Below, piece by piece: positions 8,246 through 16,441 of a stretch of DNA of 34,240 bases (its first letter is position 1; the number at the start of each line of letters is the position of its first letter). Under the pieces are notes generated by a model. It saw only the letters and a list, made by a program, of their open reading frames with translations. It was not told the DNA's origin and did no database searches. This DNA comes from Hyphomicrobiales bacterium (GTDB lineage Bacteria > Pseudomonadota > Alphaproteobacteria > Rhizobiales > Hyphomicrobiaceae): assembly GCA_003963125.1 (NCBI GenBank), contig RXJK01000013.1, positions 69,370-103,609 of the forward strand, read 5' to 3'. Made by a program: the position numbers and the translations under genes.

Positions 8246-9070
8246 ATGACCGACGTCCTGAGCATTGACGACCTCGTCGCGCGAATTCCCGATGGCGCGT
8301 CGATTGCTCTCCCCTCGGACTACTCCGGCTGCGCCATGACGGCCGTGCGCAAGCTGATCCAGCGGGGCGTCCGCGATCTCCACGTGATCTCCATGCCGCA
8401 GGGCGGCTTCCAGGTCGACATGCTGGTCGGCGCCGGTGCCGTTGCCCGCATCGAGGCTGCGGCCGTGACGCTCGGCGAGTACGGTATCGCTCCCCGCTTC
8501 ACCGCGGCCATCAAGAGCGGCGAGATCGAAATGTGGGATTCGACCTGCCCCGCATTGCTGGCGAGCTTGCAGGCCGGCGAGAAGGGCCTGCCCTTCGTTC
8601 CCTTCCGCGGCATCATCGGCTCGGACCTCCTGCGCGTCAGGCCTGACTGGAAAGTGATCGACAACCCGATGGCAGAGTCCGGTGTGAAGGACCCGATCGT
8701 GCTGCTGCCGGCGACGCGGCCCGACGTCGCCCTCTTCCACGCGCTGAAGGCGGATGCGCACGGCAACGTCTGGATTGGCGTGCAGCGCGAACTGATGACG
8801 GCCGCGCACGCGGCCAAACAAGCTCTCGTTACGGTCGAGCGAATCGAAGACGCAGATTTCCTGCGCGATCCCGTCATGGCGCCCGGCACCATCTCGAGCC
8901 TTTACGTCAACGCCATCGCAGTTGCGAAGGAAGGCGCCTGGCCGGTCGGGCTCGACAACGCCTACGCTGCCGATCACAAGGCCTTGCAGGACTACACATC
9001 TGCGGCTGCGACCGCAGAAGGTTTTGCGCGCTGGATTGCAAATCCTGCACAGGTTGCAGCGCACGCGTGA
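8246..9070 (+). CDS. CoA-transferase family protein, subunit A (GctA/IpdA-like, 274 aa)
   Basis: Class I CoA-transferases are made of A and B subunits that move CoA between acyl groups; IpdAB is a derived hydrolase pair. The sequence shows the A-subunit fold: an N-terminal IPDGASIAL segment, a VRDLHVISMPQGGFQVD strand, PFVPFRGIIGSDLL, and HALKADAHGNVWIG, typical of the glutaconate CoA-transferase alpha family. Of possible starts, ATG 8246 has GGAG at 8232-8235; an upstream in-frame start at 8180 would add 22 residues without family character. The matching B subunit is at 9574-10326, about 500 bases downstream, with a small gene between. Enzyme activity is uncertain because the B subunit lacks the usual nucleophile. 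Confidence 0.85.
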   Translation: MTDVLSIDDLVARIPDGASIALPSDYSGCAMTAVRKLIQRGVRDLHVISMPQGGFQVDMLVGAGAVARIEAAAVTLGEYGIAPRFTAAIKSGEIEMWDSTCPALLASLQAGEKGLPFVPFRGIIGSDLLRVRPDWKVIDNPMAESGVKDPIVLLPATRPDVALFHALKADAHGNVWIGVQRELMTAAHAAKQALVTVERIEDADFLRDPVMAPGTISSLYVNAIAVAKEGAWPVGLDNAYAADHKALQDYTSAAATAEGFARWIANPAQVAAHA

Positions 9071-9182
9071 GTTGACGCACGCGTCAGTGCGACCACGCTT
9101 CGCACGCCCATTTGCGGGGCTTTCCAGATCTCGCCGCATTGGCTCCTTATCGACGCTTCGCGCGCATCGGGTAGGATGTGCG

Positions 9183-9218
9183 CGCGTGGATGTCCTCCAA
9201 CTCCTGGAGATCCACGCG
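9183..9218 (+). other. Strong stem-loop upstream of the small gene
   Basis: CGCGTGGAT (9183-9191) pairs with ATCCACGCG (9210-9218). Inside it CTCCA (9195-9199) pairs with TGGAG (9205-9209), leaving a 3-base bulge and a 5-base loop. It lies 112 bases after the CoA-transferase A stop and 35 bases before the small gene's ATG. No T-tract follows, so it may stabilise RNA or act as an attenuator rather than as a classical terminator. Confidence 0.5.
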
Positions 9219-9253
9219 AGGGCCGACACAAAAACAAGACGAGGAGATGCGGG

Positions 9254-9466
9254 ATGCACGCCAACGGAAATCCGGTACCGCTGAACACATGGATGGTGGT
9301 CGAGCCGGGCGCCTACGGAGCCATGAAGATCCTCTCCACGCATGCTACGCAAACGGAAGCCGAGGCTGAGCGCGACAAGCGCAATCGCGGCATCTCGCCC
9401 AAGCGCTACAGCGCCGTGATGGCCCTGCAGCCAGTGGCCGAGCGCATGGCGCCGCTGCGCAACTGA
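9254..9466 (+). CDS. Small uncharacterised protein (70 aa)
   Basis: I do not recognise a named family. The ATG at 9254 has an excellent ribosome site (AGGAG at 9242-9246, 7-base spacing), which separates it from a longer upstream frame at 9176. The protein reads like a real small soluble protein. It has an N-terminal strand-like NTWMVVEPGAYGAMKI and a charged middle, TEAEAERDKRNRG. The C-terminus is SAVMALQPVAERMAPLR. There is no signal peptide or membrane segment. It sits between the two CoA-transferase subunit genes, same strand. The pattern (short strand, helix rich in Glu and Arg, short strand) suggests a small alpha/beta domain. Function unknown. Confidence 0.7.
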   Translation: MHANGNPVPLNTWMVVEPGAYGAMKILSTHATQTEAEAERDKRNRGISPKRYSAVMALQPVAERMAPLRN

Positions 9467-9573
9467 GTTAGATCTCGCGCAAGAGAGATTTCGACACGCA
9501 AAGCCGTTTGGCCGCGTCGCGCGGCGTGGGCCCTGATGTATTCTCGCGGGCTCATGCCATGAGGACGCCGCCG

Positions 9574-10326
9574 ATGCCCGACGTGAATGCGCCCGTGTCA
9601 GCGCACGAGATGATGATCCTCGCGATCGCGTCGCAGCTTAAGGGGCTGCGCCACATCGCGGTGGGAGCACGTTCGCCGATCCCCGGCAGTGCCGCCCATC
9701 TCGCCCGCCTGCTGTCGGGTGGCACGCTGCGCGTCTCGATCCTCGGCAGCCGCAAGCACAGTCCGTTCGTCAATGGCGCACCGGAACTGTTCGATTGCGC
9801 GAGCCAGGGGCGCATCGATGCCTTCTTCCTGTCCGGCGGACAGATCGACGGCAACGCCAACATCAATCTCGTCGGCGTCGGCGATATCGCGGCCTATCCG
9901 CGGGCCGAGGCGCGATTCCCAGGCTCATTCGGCTCCGCCTATCTCTACTTCGTCGTGCCGCGCGTCATCCTGTTCACCCTGGAGCACACGCGGCGGGTCC
10001 TGTGCCCCAAGGTCGATTTCATCAGCGCGCCCGGCACGAGTGCACCGGGCGTCTATCGGCCGGGCGGTCCGAAGGCCCTCGTCACCCCCAAATGCCTCTT
10101 CGCGTTCGACAGGGACAGGGGCCGCTTCACCCTGCAAAGCACGCATCCGGGAGTGACCGTCGATGAGGTGCGCGACGCCACCGGCTTCGAATTCGACATT
10201 CCGCCGTCCGTGCCGGAAACCCCGACGCCGGACGCCGCGACCCTCTCGCTCCTGCGCACCGACGTGGCGAAGCTGATCGCCGAGACCTATCCGGCGTTTT
10301 CGCGCCGCACCTGGGGCGTTGGTTAA
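9574..10326 (+). CDS. CoA-transferase family protein, subunit B (GctB/IpdB-like, 250 aa), lacking the usual catalytic Glu
   Basis: This is the partner of the A subunit at 8246. Family features include HIAVGARSPIPGSAAHLAR (27-45), the GGQIDGNANIN loop (88-98), VDFISAPG, and a late HPGVTVDEVRDATGFEFD. In active class I CoA-transferases a Glu lies in a short E-S/N-G motif after the first strand. Here the matching stretch reads VSILGSRKHSP (54-64) and has no Glu. IpdB of mycobacterial steroid catabolism also lacks it and works with IpdA as a ring-opening hydrolase. A hydrolase or lyase role is therefore plausible, but this is inference. Start: ATG 9574 has GAGGA at 9561-9565. ATG 9559 and TTG 9508 are in frame but poorer. 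Confidence 0.85.
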   Translation: MPDVNAPVSAHEMMILAIASQLKGLRHIAVGARSPIPGSAAHLARLLSGGTLRVSILGSRKHSPFVNGAPELFDCASQGRIDAFFLSGGQIDGNANINLVGVGDIAAYPRAEARFPGSFGSAYLYFVVPRVILFTLEHTRRVLCPKVDFISAPGTSAPGVYRPGGPKALVTPKCLFAFDRDRGRFTLQSTHPGVTVDEVRDATGFEFDIPPSVPETPTPDAATLSLLRTDVAKLIAETYPAFSRRTWGVG

Positions 10327-10413
10327 CGCCGCAAACCGGCGCGCGCGCCTTGCCGCTTTGCGCCCTCTGCACGACGTTGCTATACGGCAGCGCAGGCCAA
10401 GGGTGTTAGCCAC

Positions 10414-11235
10414 ATGGAAAAGCTGAAGATTGCAGTGACGGGCGCCGCGGGCCGCATGGGCCGCGAGCTGATCAAGGCCGTGCACGACACACCGGGCTGC
10501 GTTCTCGCCGGCGCTGTCGAGCAGCCGGGCTCCCTCGCGCTTGGGCAGGACGCGGGCCTTCTGGCTGGTCTCGGCAAGCTCGGCGTGCTCATCGGCGACG
10601 ACGCGCTCGAACAATTCGCCAAGGTTGACGCGGTGCTCGACTTCACGGTGCCCGCAGCTTCGGTGGAATTTGCGGGTCTCGCAGCCAACGCCCGCATCAT
10701 CCACGTCATGGGCACCACGGGCCTCAACGCCGAGCAGGAGGCAAAGGTGAAGGCGGCGGCCCGCCACGCCACGATCATCAAGTCCGGCAACATGAGCCTG
10801 GGCGTGAACCTGCTCGCCGCCCTGGTGAAGAAAGTCGCGGCCGCCCTCGATCCGGACTTCGACATCGAAGTTCTCGAGATGCATCACCGCCACAAGATCG
10901 ATGCACCCTCGGGAACAGCGCTGCTGCTGGGCCAGGCAGCCGCCGATGGCCGCAAGGTTGCGCTGGCCGACGTCAGCGTGCGCTCGCGCGATGGCCATAC
11001 GGGCGCCCGCAAGCGCGGCGACATCGGCTTCGCCACGCTGCGCGGCGGTAATGTCGTCGGCGAGCACACCGTGATCTTCGCGGCGGACGGCGAGCGCATC
11101 GAGCTGACGCACAAGGCGAGCGACCGGGGCATTTTCACGCGTGGCGCCGTCAAAGCGGCCCTGTGGGGCCGTGGCAAGCCGCCGGGCCTCTACGACATGT
11201 TCGACGTCCTCGGCATCGCCGAGGCCAAGGGCTGA
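10414..11235 (+). CDS. dapB: 4-hydroxy-tetrahydrodipicolinate reductase
   Basis: DapB reduces 4-hydroxy-tetrahydrodipicolinate to tetrahydrodipicolinate with NAD(P)H in the lysine and diaminopimelate pathway, in the cytoplasm. The nucleotide site [15 protein letters not shown] begins near residue 8. A GTTGL segment follows. The substrate-binding signature [16 protein letters not shown] (about residues 154-169) carries the catalytic His and Lys. The C-terminus [13 protein letters not shown] is typical. The length of 273 residues is normal. gpmA follows after 36 bases, an arrangement familiar from Bradyrhizobium-type genomes. The start is ATG 10414, beginning [10 protein letters not shown]. Confidence 0.97.
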   Translation: MEKLKIAVTGAAGRMGRELIKAVHDTPGCVLAGAVEQPGSLALGQDAGLLAGLGKLGVLIGDDALEQFAKVDAVLDFTVPAASVEFAGLAANARIIHVMGTTGLNAEQEAKVKAAARHATIIKSGNMSLGVNLLAALVKKVAAALDPDFDIEVLEMHHRHKIDAPSGTALLLGQAAADGRKVALADVSVRSRDGHTGARKRGDIGFATLRGGNVVGEHTVIFAADGERIELTHKASDRGIFTRGAVKAALWGRGKPPGLYDMFDVLGIAEAKG

Positions 11236-11271
11236 ACGGTTTCATTTGCGACTGGGTGAAGGAGACGGTGA

Positions 11272-11898
11272 GTGACGGCTGCAGAAGGTAACGTCCTGGT
11301 TCTCGTGCGGCACGGCGAGAGTGAGTGGAACAAGCTGAACCTGTTCACGGGCTGGAAGGATCCTGATCTCACCGAGAAGGGCGTTGCCGAAGCCAAGGCC
11401 GGTGGCGCGCTGTTGAAGAGCAAGGGCTTCAAGTTCGACATCGCCTTCACGAGCGCCTTGAAGCGCGCGCAGCGGACGCTGCAGCTCATTCTCGGGGAGA
11501 TCGGCCAGCCGGGCCTCGCGACCGTCAAGGACCAGGCGCTCAACGAGCGCGACTACGGCGACTTGTCCGGCCTGAACAAGGACGAAGCGCGCGCCAAGTG
11601 GGGTGAAACGCAGGTCCACATCTGGCGCCGCAGCTTCGACGTACCACCGCCGGGCGGCGAAAGCCTCAAAGATACGGCCGCACGCGTCCTGCCGTATTTC
11701 GAGGCCAAGATCCTTCCCGAGCTGAAGGCGGGCAAGACGGTGCTCGTCGCGGCGCACGGCAATTCGCTGCGTGCGCTGATCATGCAGCTCGAAGGCCTGT
11801 CAGGCGAAGAGATCGTGGCGCGGGAACTCGCAACCGGCGTGCCGATCATCTACCGCTTCGACGCCAAGAGCGGGAAGGCCACGCGCATCGAGGCGTGA
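11272..11898 (+). CDS. gpmA: 2,3-bisphosphoglycerate-dependent phosphoglycerate mutase (208 aa)
   Basis: This enzyme interconverts 3- and 2-phosphoglycerate in glycolysis and gluconeogenesis. The phospho-His motif [10 protein letters not shown] lies at 11-20. [13 protein letters not shown] matches the GpmA substrate loop, and [22 protein letters not shown] and the late [11 protein letters not shown] with the second His are present. At 208 residues it is the short alphaproteobacterial form, lacking C-terminal segments of the roughly 250-residue enterobacterial enzyme. The GTG start at 11272 has GAAGGAGA at 11258-11265. A GTG four bases earlier is out of frame and closes after a few codons. It is likely co-transcribed with dapB. 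Confidence 0.95.
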   Translation: MTAAEGNVLVLVRHGESEWNKLNLFTGWKDPDLTEKGVAEAKAGGALLKSKGFKFDIAFTSALKRAQRTLQLILGEIGQPGLATVKDQALNERDYGDLSGLNKDEARAKWGETQVHIWRRSFDVPPPGGESLKDTAARVLPYFEAKILPELKAGKTVLVAAHGNSLRALIMQLEGLSGEEIVARELATGVPIIYRFDAKSGKATRIEA

Positions 11899-11934
11899 GC
11901 GCATAAAAGTTCTCGCAAGACCGAGGGGGAAGGC

Positions 11935-12528
11935 ATGGCAATCGCTGACGTGGTCGACCGCCTCGGCTCGGACCGCGATACGCTCAACAAATGGGTCGGC
12001 GTCTACGTCGGCCTCCTCGCCGTGTTGCTCGCCATCTGCAATGTCGGCGGCGCCAACGCGACCAAGGACGCCATGCGCGCCCACATCGAGGCGGCGAACA
12101 CGTGGGCCTTCTTCCAGGCGAAGAACATCCGCCGCAACACCACGACCATCGCCGCCGACGACCTCGAACTGATGCGCGAGGCGCTGGCGACCATGCCGCC
12201 GGAGGTGCAGAAGAAGTTCACCGACAAGATCGCGGCCTACCGCGAGCAGGCCAAGCGCCTGACCACCGATCCCGAACGCAAGGAAGGCCTGGACGAACTC
12301 TTCCAGAAGGGCCGCGCGCTCGAAGCGGAACGCGATGTCGCTTTCCGCAAGGACCCCTACTTCGACTGGAGCCAGGCGCTGCTGCAGATCGCCATCGTGC
12401 TGGCCTCCGTACACCTCATCATCGGCAACCGGAGCCTCCTCGCATTGAGCGCCGCGCTCGGCGCCGGCGGCATTCTCTTGATGCTCAACGGGTTCACCCT
12501 CGCCGTGAACATTCCGTTCCTGTCCTGA
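11935..12528 (+). CDS. DUF4337-like membrane protein (197 aa)
   Basis: I recognise this as resembling the DUF4337 family, whose function is unknown. Layout: one membrane segment near the N-terminus (about 20-38, WVGVYVGLLAVLLAICNVG), then a charged helical middle of about 100 residues (WAFFQAKNIRRNTTT...) likely to form a coiled coil. Two hydrophobic segments near 146-164 and 168-188 close the protein. The short loops and the ANTWAFFQAKNIR motif fit the family. It follows gpmA by 36 bases and may share its transcript. There is no catalytic motif. Confidence 0.75.
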   Translation: MAIADVVDRLGSDRDTLNKWVGVYVGLLAVLLAICNVGGANATKDAMRAHIEAANTWAFFQAKNIRRNTTTIAADDLELMREALATMPPEVQKKFTDKIAAYREQAKRLTTDPERKEGLDELFQKGRALEAERDVAFRKDPYFDWSQALLQIAIVLASVHLIIGNRSLLALSAALGAGGILLMLNGFTLAVNIPFLS

Positions 12529-12673
12529 CGGCCCGCTGCACCGGCGCACGCCATTGCGCGCGGTAGCTGCAAGAGAGGATTGCGCGCGATCTCAACGGCT
12601 TGCCACTGGGCATGGCGCGCGATAGCTATGCCTCCGATCCACACACGACAGCCAGCCAACGGAGTTCTCGCCC

Positions 12674-13789
12674 ATGCCGACTTTTTCACTGCTTCTGCTG
12701 CCGGGCGACGGCATCGGCCCCGAGGTGATGGTCGAAGTCGAGCGCGTGATCTCGCTGCTCAACAAGAAGGGCAAGTCGGAGTTCAAGATCCAGAGCGACC
12801 TCGTCGGTGGCGCCGCGATCGACAAGTACGGCAAACCGCTGAGCGATGACGGGCTCGCCAAGGCCAAGGCGTCAGACGCCGTCATCTTCGGCGCCGTAGG
12901 CGGCCCGAAGTGGGACAAGGTGCCCTACGAGATCCGTCCCGAGGCCGGCCTTCTGCGCCTGCGCAAGGACCTCGACCTCTTCGCCAACCTCCGCCCGGCC
13001 ATCTGCTATCCGGCGCTGGCCGAAGCCTCGAGCCTGCGCCGCGAGTACGTCGAGGGCCTCGACATCCTTATCCTGCGCGAACTGACCGGCGGCACCTACT
13101 TCGGCGAGCCGAAGGAGATCGTCACGCTCGAAAACGGCCAGAAGCGCGCCCTCGATACGACCGTCTACACGACGAGCGAAATCGAGCGCATCGCCCGCGT
13201 GGCCTTCGATCTCGCCCGCAAGCGCCGCAACAAGGTGCACTCGGCGGAGAAGCGCAACGTCATGCGCACGGGCGTGCTCTGGAACGAGGTCGTCACGGCG
13301 ACACACGCGCGCGAAGCCAAGGACGTCGAGCTGCATCACATCCTGGCCGACGCGTGCGCCATGCAGCTCGTGCGCAACCCCAAGCAGTTCGACGTGATCG
13401 TCTGCGACAACCTCTTCGGCGACATGCTCTCCGACGAGGCCGCGATGCTGACGGGCTCCATCGGCATGCTGCCGTCGGCCTCGCTCGGCGCTCCCGATGC
13501 CAAGTCCGGCAAGTCCAAGGCGCTTTACGAGCCCGTGCACGGCTCAGCGCCGGATATCGCCGGCCAAGGCGTCGCCAACCCCATCGCGGCGATCGCGAGC
13601 TACGGCATGGCGCTGCGCTATTCCTGCGGTCTCGCCAAGGAAGCCGACATCATCGACAAGGCCATCGCCAACACGCTGGCCCGCGGCCTGCGTACCGGCG
13701 ACATCATGCAGCCCAACATGCGCAAGGTCGGCACCACCGAGATGGGATCGGCCATCCTCGAAGAAGTCGAGAAGCTGCTCGCGGCCTAA
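12674..13789 (+). CDS. leuB: 3-isopropylmalate dehydrogenase
   Basis: LeuB oxidises and decarboxylates 3-isopropylmalate with NAD+ in leucine biosynthesis, in the cytoplasm. Family motifs: LLPGDGIGPEVM near the N-terminus, AVGGPKWDK, LLRLRKDLDLFANLRPA, LRELTGGTYFGEP, and the metal-binding segment DVIVCDNLFGDMLSDEAAMLTGSIGMLPSASLG. The VHGSAPDIAGQGVANP loop gives NAD+ specificity typical of LeuB rather than of isocitrate dehydrogenase. The 371-residue length is usual. The ribosome site is weak (GGAG, 11-base spacing). Upstream is a 145-base gap with no clear gene. Confidence 0.96.
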   Translation: MPTFSLLLLPGDGIGPEVMVEVERVISLLNKKGKSEFKIQSDLVGGAAIDKYGKPLSDDGLAKAKASDAVIFGAVGGPKWDKVPYEIRPEAGLLRLRKDLDLFANLRPAICYPALAEASSLRREYVEGLDILILRELTGGTYFGEPKEIVTLENGQKRALDTTVYTTSEIERIARVAFDLARKRRNKVHSAEKRNVMRTGVLWNEVVTATHAREAKDVELHHILADACAMQLVRNPKQFDVIVCDNLFGDMLSDEAAMLTGSIGMLPSASLGAPDAKSGKSKALYEPVHGSAPDIAGQGVANPIAAIASYGMALRYSCGLAKEADIIDKAIANTLARGLRTGDIMQPNMRKVGTTEMGSAILEEVEKLLAA

Positions 13790-13800
13790 CGCGAATTCCT

Positions 13801-13900
13801 TCTCCCCGTCCTTACGGGGAGAGGGGCAGGGTGAGGGGCACAGGCTAGCTCAAAGCGCGAAGTGTGCGGCCTTCCCTCCTGCGATCCTCCCGCAAGCGGG
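13801..13900. repeat. REP-like palindromic intergenic element
   Basis: TTCTCCCCGT (13801-13810) pairs with ACGGGGAGAG (13815-13824) around CCTT; the outermost pair is a G-T wobble. A GAGGGGCAGGGTGAGGGGC-like tail follows. A second small palindrome, CCCGC-AA-GCGGG, sits at 13889-13900. This GGGGAGAGG...GGTGAGGGGC pattern recurs widely between genes in Bradyrhizobium-like and other high-GC genomes. It lies after leuB and may also help end that transcript, though no T-tract is present. Confidence 0.7.
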
Positions 13901-13928
13901 GCGAGGAATAGAAGAAGACGGAGCAGGC

Positions 13929-14453
13929 ATGGCACAGGCAATCGACTGGTCGGCGGATGTCTTGCGCGAGATGAAGGCGCGCGACATCAACACGCTCTGC
14001 ACCATCCCGGACGGAGGGCTGACCCGGCTCCTCAACCTCGTCAGCGAGGATCAGGACATGCGCCTGATCACGCTATCGACCGAGGAAGAGGGCATGGGCG
14101 TCGTCACCGGGCAGTGGCTAGGCGGCAAGCGCGCGATGATCGCCATGCAGTCCTCCGGCGTCGGCAACTGCATCAATGCTCTGGGCTTCCCCGGCGTGAT
14201 GCGCGTCCCCTGCCTCATGCTCGTGACGATGCGCGGCCAGTGGGGGGAATTCAACCCATGGCAGGTCTCCATGGGCCAGGCGACACGTCCCGTGCTCGAA
14301 GCCGTCGGCGTGAAATGCTTCCCAGTCGATGACCCGGCTGAGATCGCGCCGACCTTCGCGGCCGCGGCAGACTTCGCCTTCAACAGCCGGCTGAGCGTCG
14401 CGGTCCTCGTCAGCCAGCGCGTGATCGGAGCAAAGGGGTTCGGGCAGAAATGA
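13929..14453 (+). CDS. Thiamine-diphosphate-dependent decarboxylase, alpha (PYR-domain) subunit, ComD-like (174 aa)
   Basis: In split decarboxylases such as sulfopyruvate decarboxylase ComDE, this subunit provides the PYR domain whose Glu activates thiamine diphosphate. The conserved Glu is in LSTEEEGMGVVTGQWLGG, followed by the dimer-interface segment AMQSSGVGNCINALGFP. About 174 residues is normal for ComD. The start at 13929 has GGAG five bases upstream. Its stop overlaps the start of the beta subunit (ATGA, 14450-14453), so the two are translationally coupled. Substrate may be sulfopyruvate, phosphonopyruvate or another 2-oxo acid. No sulfolactate or phosphonate genes are nearby to decide. 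Confidence 0.85.
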   Translation: MAQAIDWSADVLREMKARDINTLCTIPDGGLTRLLNLVSEDQDMRLITLSTEEEGMGVVTGQWLGGKRAMIAMQSSGVGNCINALGFPGVMRVPCLMLVTMRGQWGEFNPWQVSMGQATRPVLEAVGVKCFPVDDPAEIAPTFAAAADFAFNSRLSVAVLVSQRVIGAKGFGQK

Positions 14454-15043
14454 GCACGCAATCGTCGAACAAGCTTTCGCGCCGCCCGTTCGTCGCCGAG
14501 CTTCTCAAGCAGCGCAACGGCGCCCTCGTCGTCCCCGGCCTCGGCAGCCCCACCTGGGACTGCTTCGCTGCCGGCGACAGCCCGGAGTACCTCTATTCAT
14601 GGGGCGGCATGGGGCTCGCGGCGTCCACCGCGCTGGGCCTCGCCCTGGCGCGGCCCGACAAGCGCATCCTCTGCCTGACAGGCGACGGCGAAATGATGAT
14701 GGGCATCGGCTCGCTCGGCGTCATCGCCGACCAGGCACCGAAGAACCTCGCCATCCTCGTGCTCGACAATGAGCGCTTCGGCGAGACGGGCAAGCAGAAA
14801 GGCCTCACTGGGTCCAGCACCGATCTCACGCAGGTCGCGAAAGGCTTCGGCATCAAGACCACGATGATCGTCACGCTGCAGAGCGAGACGCAGGCCCTCG
14901 CCGACCTGCTCTTCCGCGCGCCCGGCCCGGTGTTCGCCGTCGCCAAGATCGCCCTGAGCGAGGATCCCTGGCGCCTGCCCGAGAAGGACGGTGTCACCAT
15001 CGCCCATCGCTTCCGCGTGGCCCTCGGCATCGAGCAGGCCTGA
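14450..15043 (+). CDS. Thiamine-diphosphate-dependent decarboxylase, beta (PP-domain) subunit, ComE-like (197 aa)
   Basis: This subunit carries the diphosphate-binding domain. The ThDP motif begins with GDGEMMMGIGSLG (about 80-92) and ends with LDNERFGETG, giving the GDG...DN metal site. YSWGGMGLAASTALGLALA precedes it, as in sulfopyruvate and phosphonopyruvate decarboxylases. The ATG overlaps the alpha-subunit stop by four bases. The pair together matches the size of a single-chain phosphonopyruvate decarboxylase split in two. A second M20 peptidase follows after 32 bases and may share the transcript. Confidence 0.87.
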   Translation: MSTQSSNKLSRRPFVAELLKQRNGALVVPGLGSPTWDCFAAGDSPEYLYSWGGMGLAASTALGLALARPDKRILCLTGDGEMMMGIGSLGVIADQAPKNLAILVLDNERFGETGKQKGLTGSSTDLTQVAKGFGIKTTMIVTLQSETQALADLLFRAPGPVFAVAKIALSEDPWRLPEKDGVTIAHRFRVALGIEQA

Positions 15044-15075
15044 CAGCAGACGAAACCTCTCAACGGGACACCCAA

Positions 15076-16239
15076 ATGGCCGCGGCACACGAGAAGCAGG
15101 TCCTCGATTGGCTCGCGGCGCAGAAGCCGGCCATGCTGGCGCTGCTGCAGGAGGTCGTCGACATCGACAGTGGCAGCTATGACAAGGCGGGCGTCGATGC
15201 CGTAGGCCAGCGCTTCGCCGAGTTCTTTGCCGAGCACGGCCTCCTGACGAGCCTCGAGGCCAACGGCACATATGGCGATGCCGTCCATGTCCGCCTCGAT
15301 GACGTTGCCCGCAACGAGAAGCCGGTCCTGCTGATGGGCCATCGCGACACGGTGTTTCCCAAGGGCGAGGTCGGCCGCCGGCCATTTCGCATTGACGGCA
15401 CGCGTGCCTATGGGCCGGGCGTCGCCGACATGAAGGCCGGCCTGGTCATGAACGCCTTCGTGCTTGCGGCGATGAAGAAGTTCGGCAGCCCCGTCCCCGT
15501 CATCGGCCTCATCACGTCCGACGAAGAGATCGCGTCACCCTCCTCGCGCCCAATCATCGAGCGCGTGGCCCGTGGTGCCCGAGCGGTTCTCAACGCCGAG
15601 CCGGGCAGGCCGTCGGGCAACATCGTGACCGGCCGCAAGGGCGGCGTGTTCATGGCCTTCGAGGTGACCGGCAAGGCGGCGCATTCAGGCGGCAACTTCG
15701 AGAAGGGCATCAGCGCCATCGGCGAAATGGCACACAAGATCGTGGCGCTGCACGCTTTGACCGGCTTGCGCCCCGGCATCACGGTGAACGTCGGCCTTGT
15801 GAAGGGCGGACAATCCGTCAACACCACGGCACCCTCCGCCGACGGGCAGATCGACCTGCGCTACGTGAAGCCCGAGGATCGCACGGTGGCACTGGCGGCC
15901 ATCGAGAAGATCATGGCGACGTCCACCGTGAAAGGCGCAAGCGCACGGTTCGAGATCCGCGGCGAATTCCTGCCGCTGAATGCAGGCGAAGCGGCTGCCG
16001 ACCTGTTCGAGACATACAAAGGCGCTGCGTCCGACGCCGGCCTGACCGTCGACGGAGAGTTCACGGGCGGGTGTGCGGATTCCGGTTTCACCGCCGCCGT
16101 CGGCTGCCCGACGCTATGCGCGACGGGCCCTGTCGGCGCCAACGCGCACACGCCGGAAGAATACCTGGAGATCGAAACCATCGTGCCGCGCGCGCAGGCA
16201 ACGGCGCTGACCATTTTGCGCATGCCCGCGCAAGGCTAG
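15076..16239 (+). CDS. M20-family metallopeptidase, carboxypeptidase G2-like (387 aa)
   Basis: This is a di-zinc exopeptidase or acyl-amino-acid hydrolase of the CPG2/ArgE group. Metal ligands can be traced: His89 in MGHRDTVFP, the bridging Asp118 in YGPGVADMKAG, the catalytic Glu150-Glu151 pair in ITSDEEIASPSS, Glu175 in LNAEPG, and a C-terminal His in GANAHTPEEYLEI. The dimerisation domain lies in between, with KAAHSGGNFEKG. There is no signal peptide, unlike secreted carboxypeptidase G2, so it is cytoplasmic. It follows the ThDP enzyme by 32 bases. It is a different subfamily from the M20 enzyme at 509-1903. Substrate unknown. Confidence 0.9.
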   Translation: MAAAHEKQVLDWLAAQKPAMLALLQEVVDIDSGSYDKAGVDAVGQRFAEFFAEHGLLTSLEANGTYGDAVHVRLDDVARNEKPVLLMGHRDTVFPKGEVGRRPFRIDGTRAYGPGVADMKAGLVMNAFVLAAMKKFGSPVPVIGLITSDEEIASPSSRPIIERVARGARAVLNAEPGRPSGNIVTGRKGGVFMAFEVTGKAAHSGGNFEKGISAIGEMAHKIVALHALTGLRPGITVNVGLVKGGQSVNTTAPSADGQIDLRYVKPEDRTVALAAIEKIMATSTVKGASARFEIRGEFLPLNAGEAAADLFETYKGAASDAGLTVDGEFTGGCADSGFTAAVGCPTLCATGPVGANAHTPEEYLEIETIVPRAQATALTILRMPAQG

Positions 16240-16280
16240 CCGACGCGCCAAGCTTTGCTCCCCACGTCCCTCGCAAGACG

Positions 16281-16324
16281 CCCCTGGGTCCCGGATCGGC
16301 GCTGCGCACCGTCCGGGATGACAG
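16281..16324 (+). repeat. Palindromic intergenic repeat, copy 1
   Basis: The outer arms CCCCTGGGTCCC and GGGATGACAG flank an inner GC-rich hairpin (CCCGGA...TCCGGG). Dispersed elements ending in GGGATGACAG are common in alphaproteobacterial intergenic regions. A second copy lies 25 bases away in inverted orientation with a different inner stem. Confidence 0.7.
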
Positions 16325-16349
16325 TTGAGGCGCGGGGCAGAACACTGGG

Positions 16350-16394
16350 CTGTCATCCCTGAATTTGCCGCAGGCAAATATCAGGGACCCAGGG
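16350..16394 (-). repeat. Palindromic intergenic repeat, copy 2 (inverted)
   Basis: The same outer arms as copy 1 are read on the minus strand (CTGTCATCCC at 16350 and GGGACCCAGGGG ending at 16394). The inner stem differs: CCCTGAATTTGCC pairs with GGCAAAT-A-TCAGGG around GCA, with one bulged base. The pair lies between convergent genes and may form a bidirectional transcription barrier. Confidence 0.7.
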
Positions 16395-16441
16395 GCCCAC
16401 CCGGCAGCGCTGCTTTGTGATCCACAAGAGTAGGACCAACT

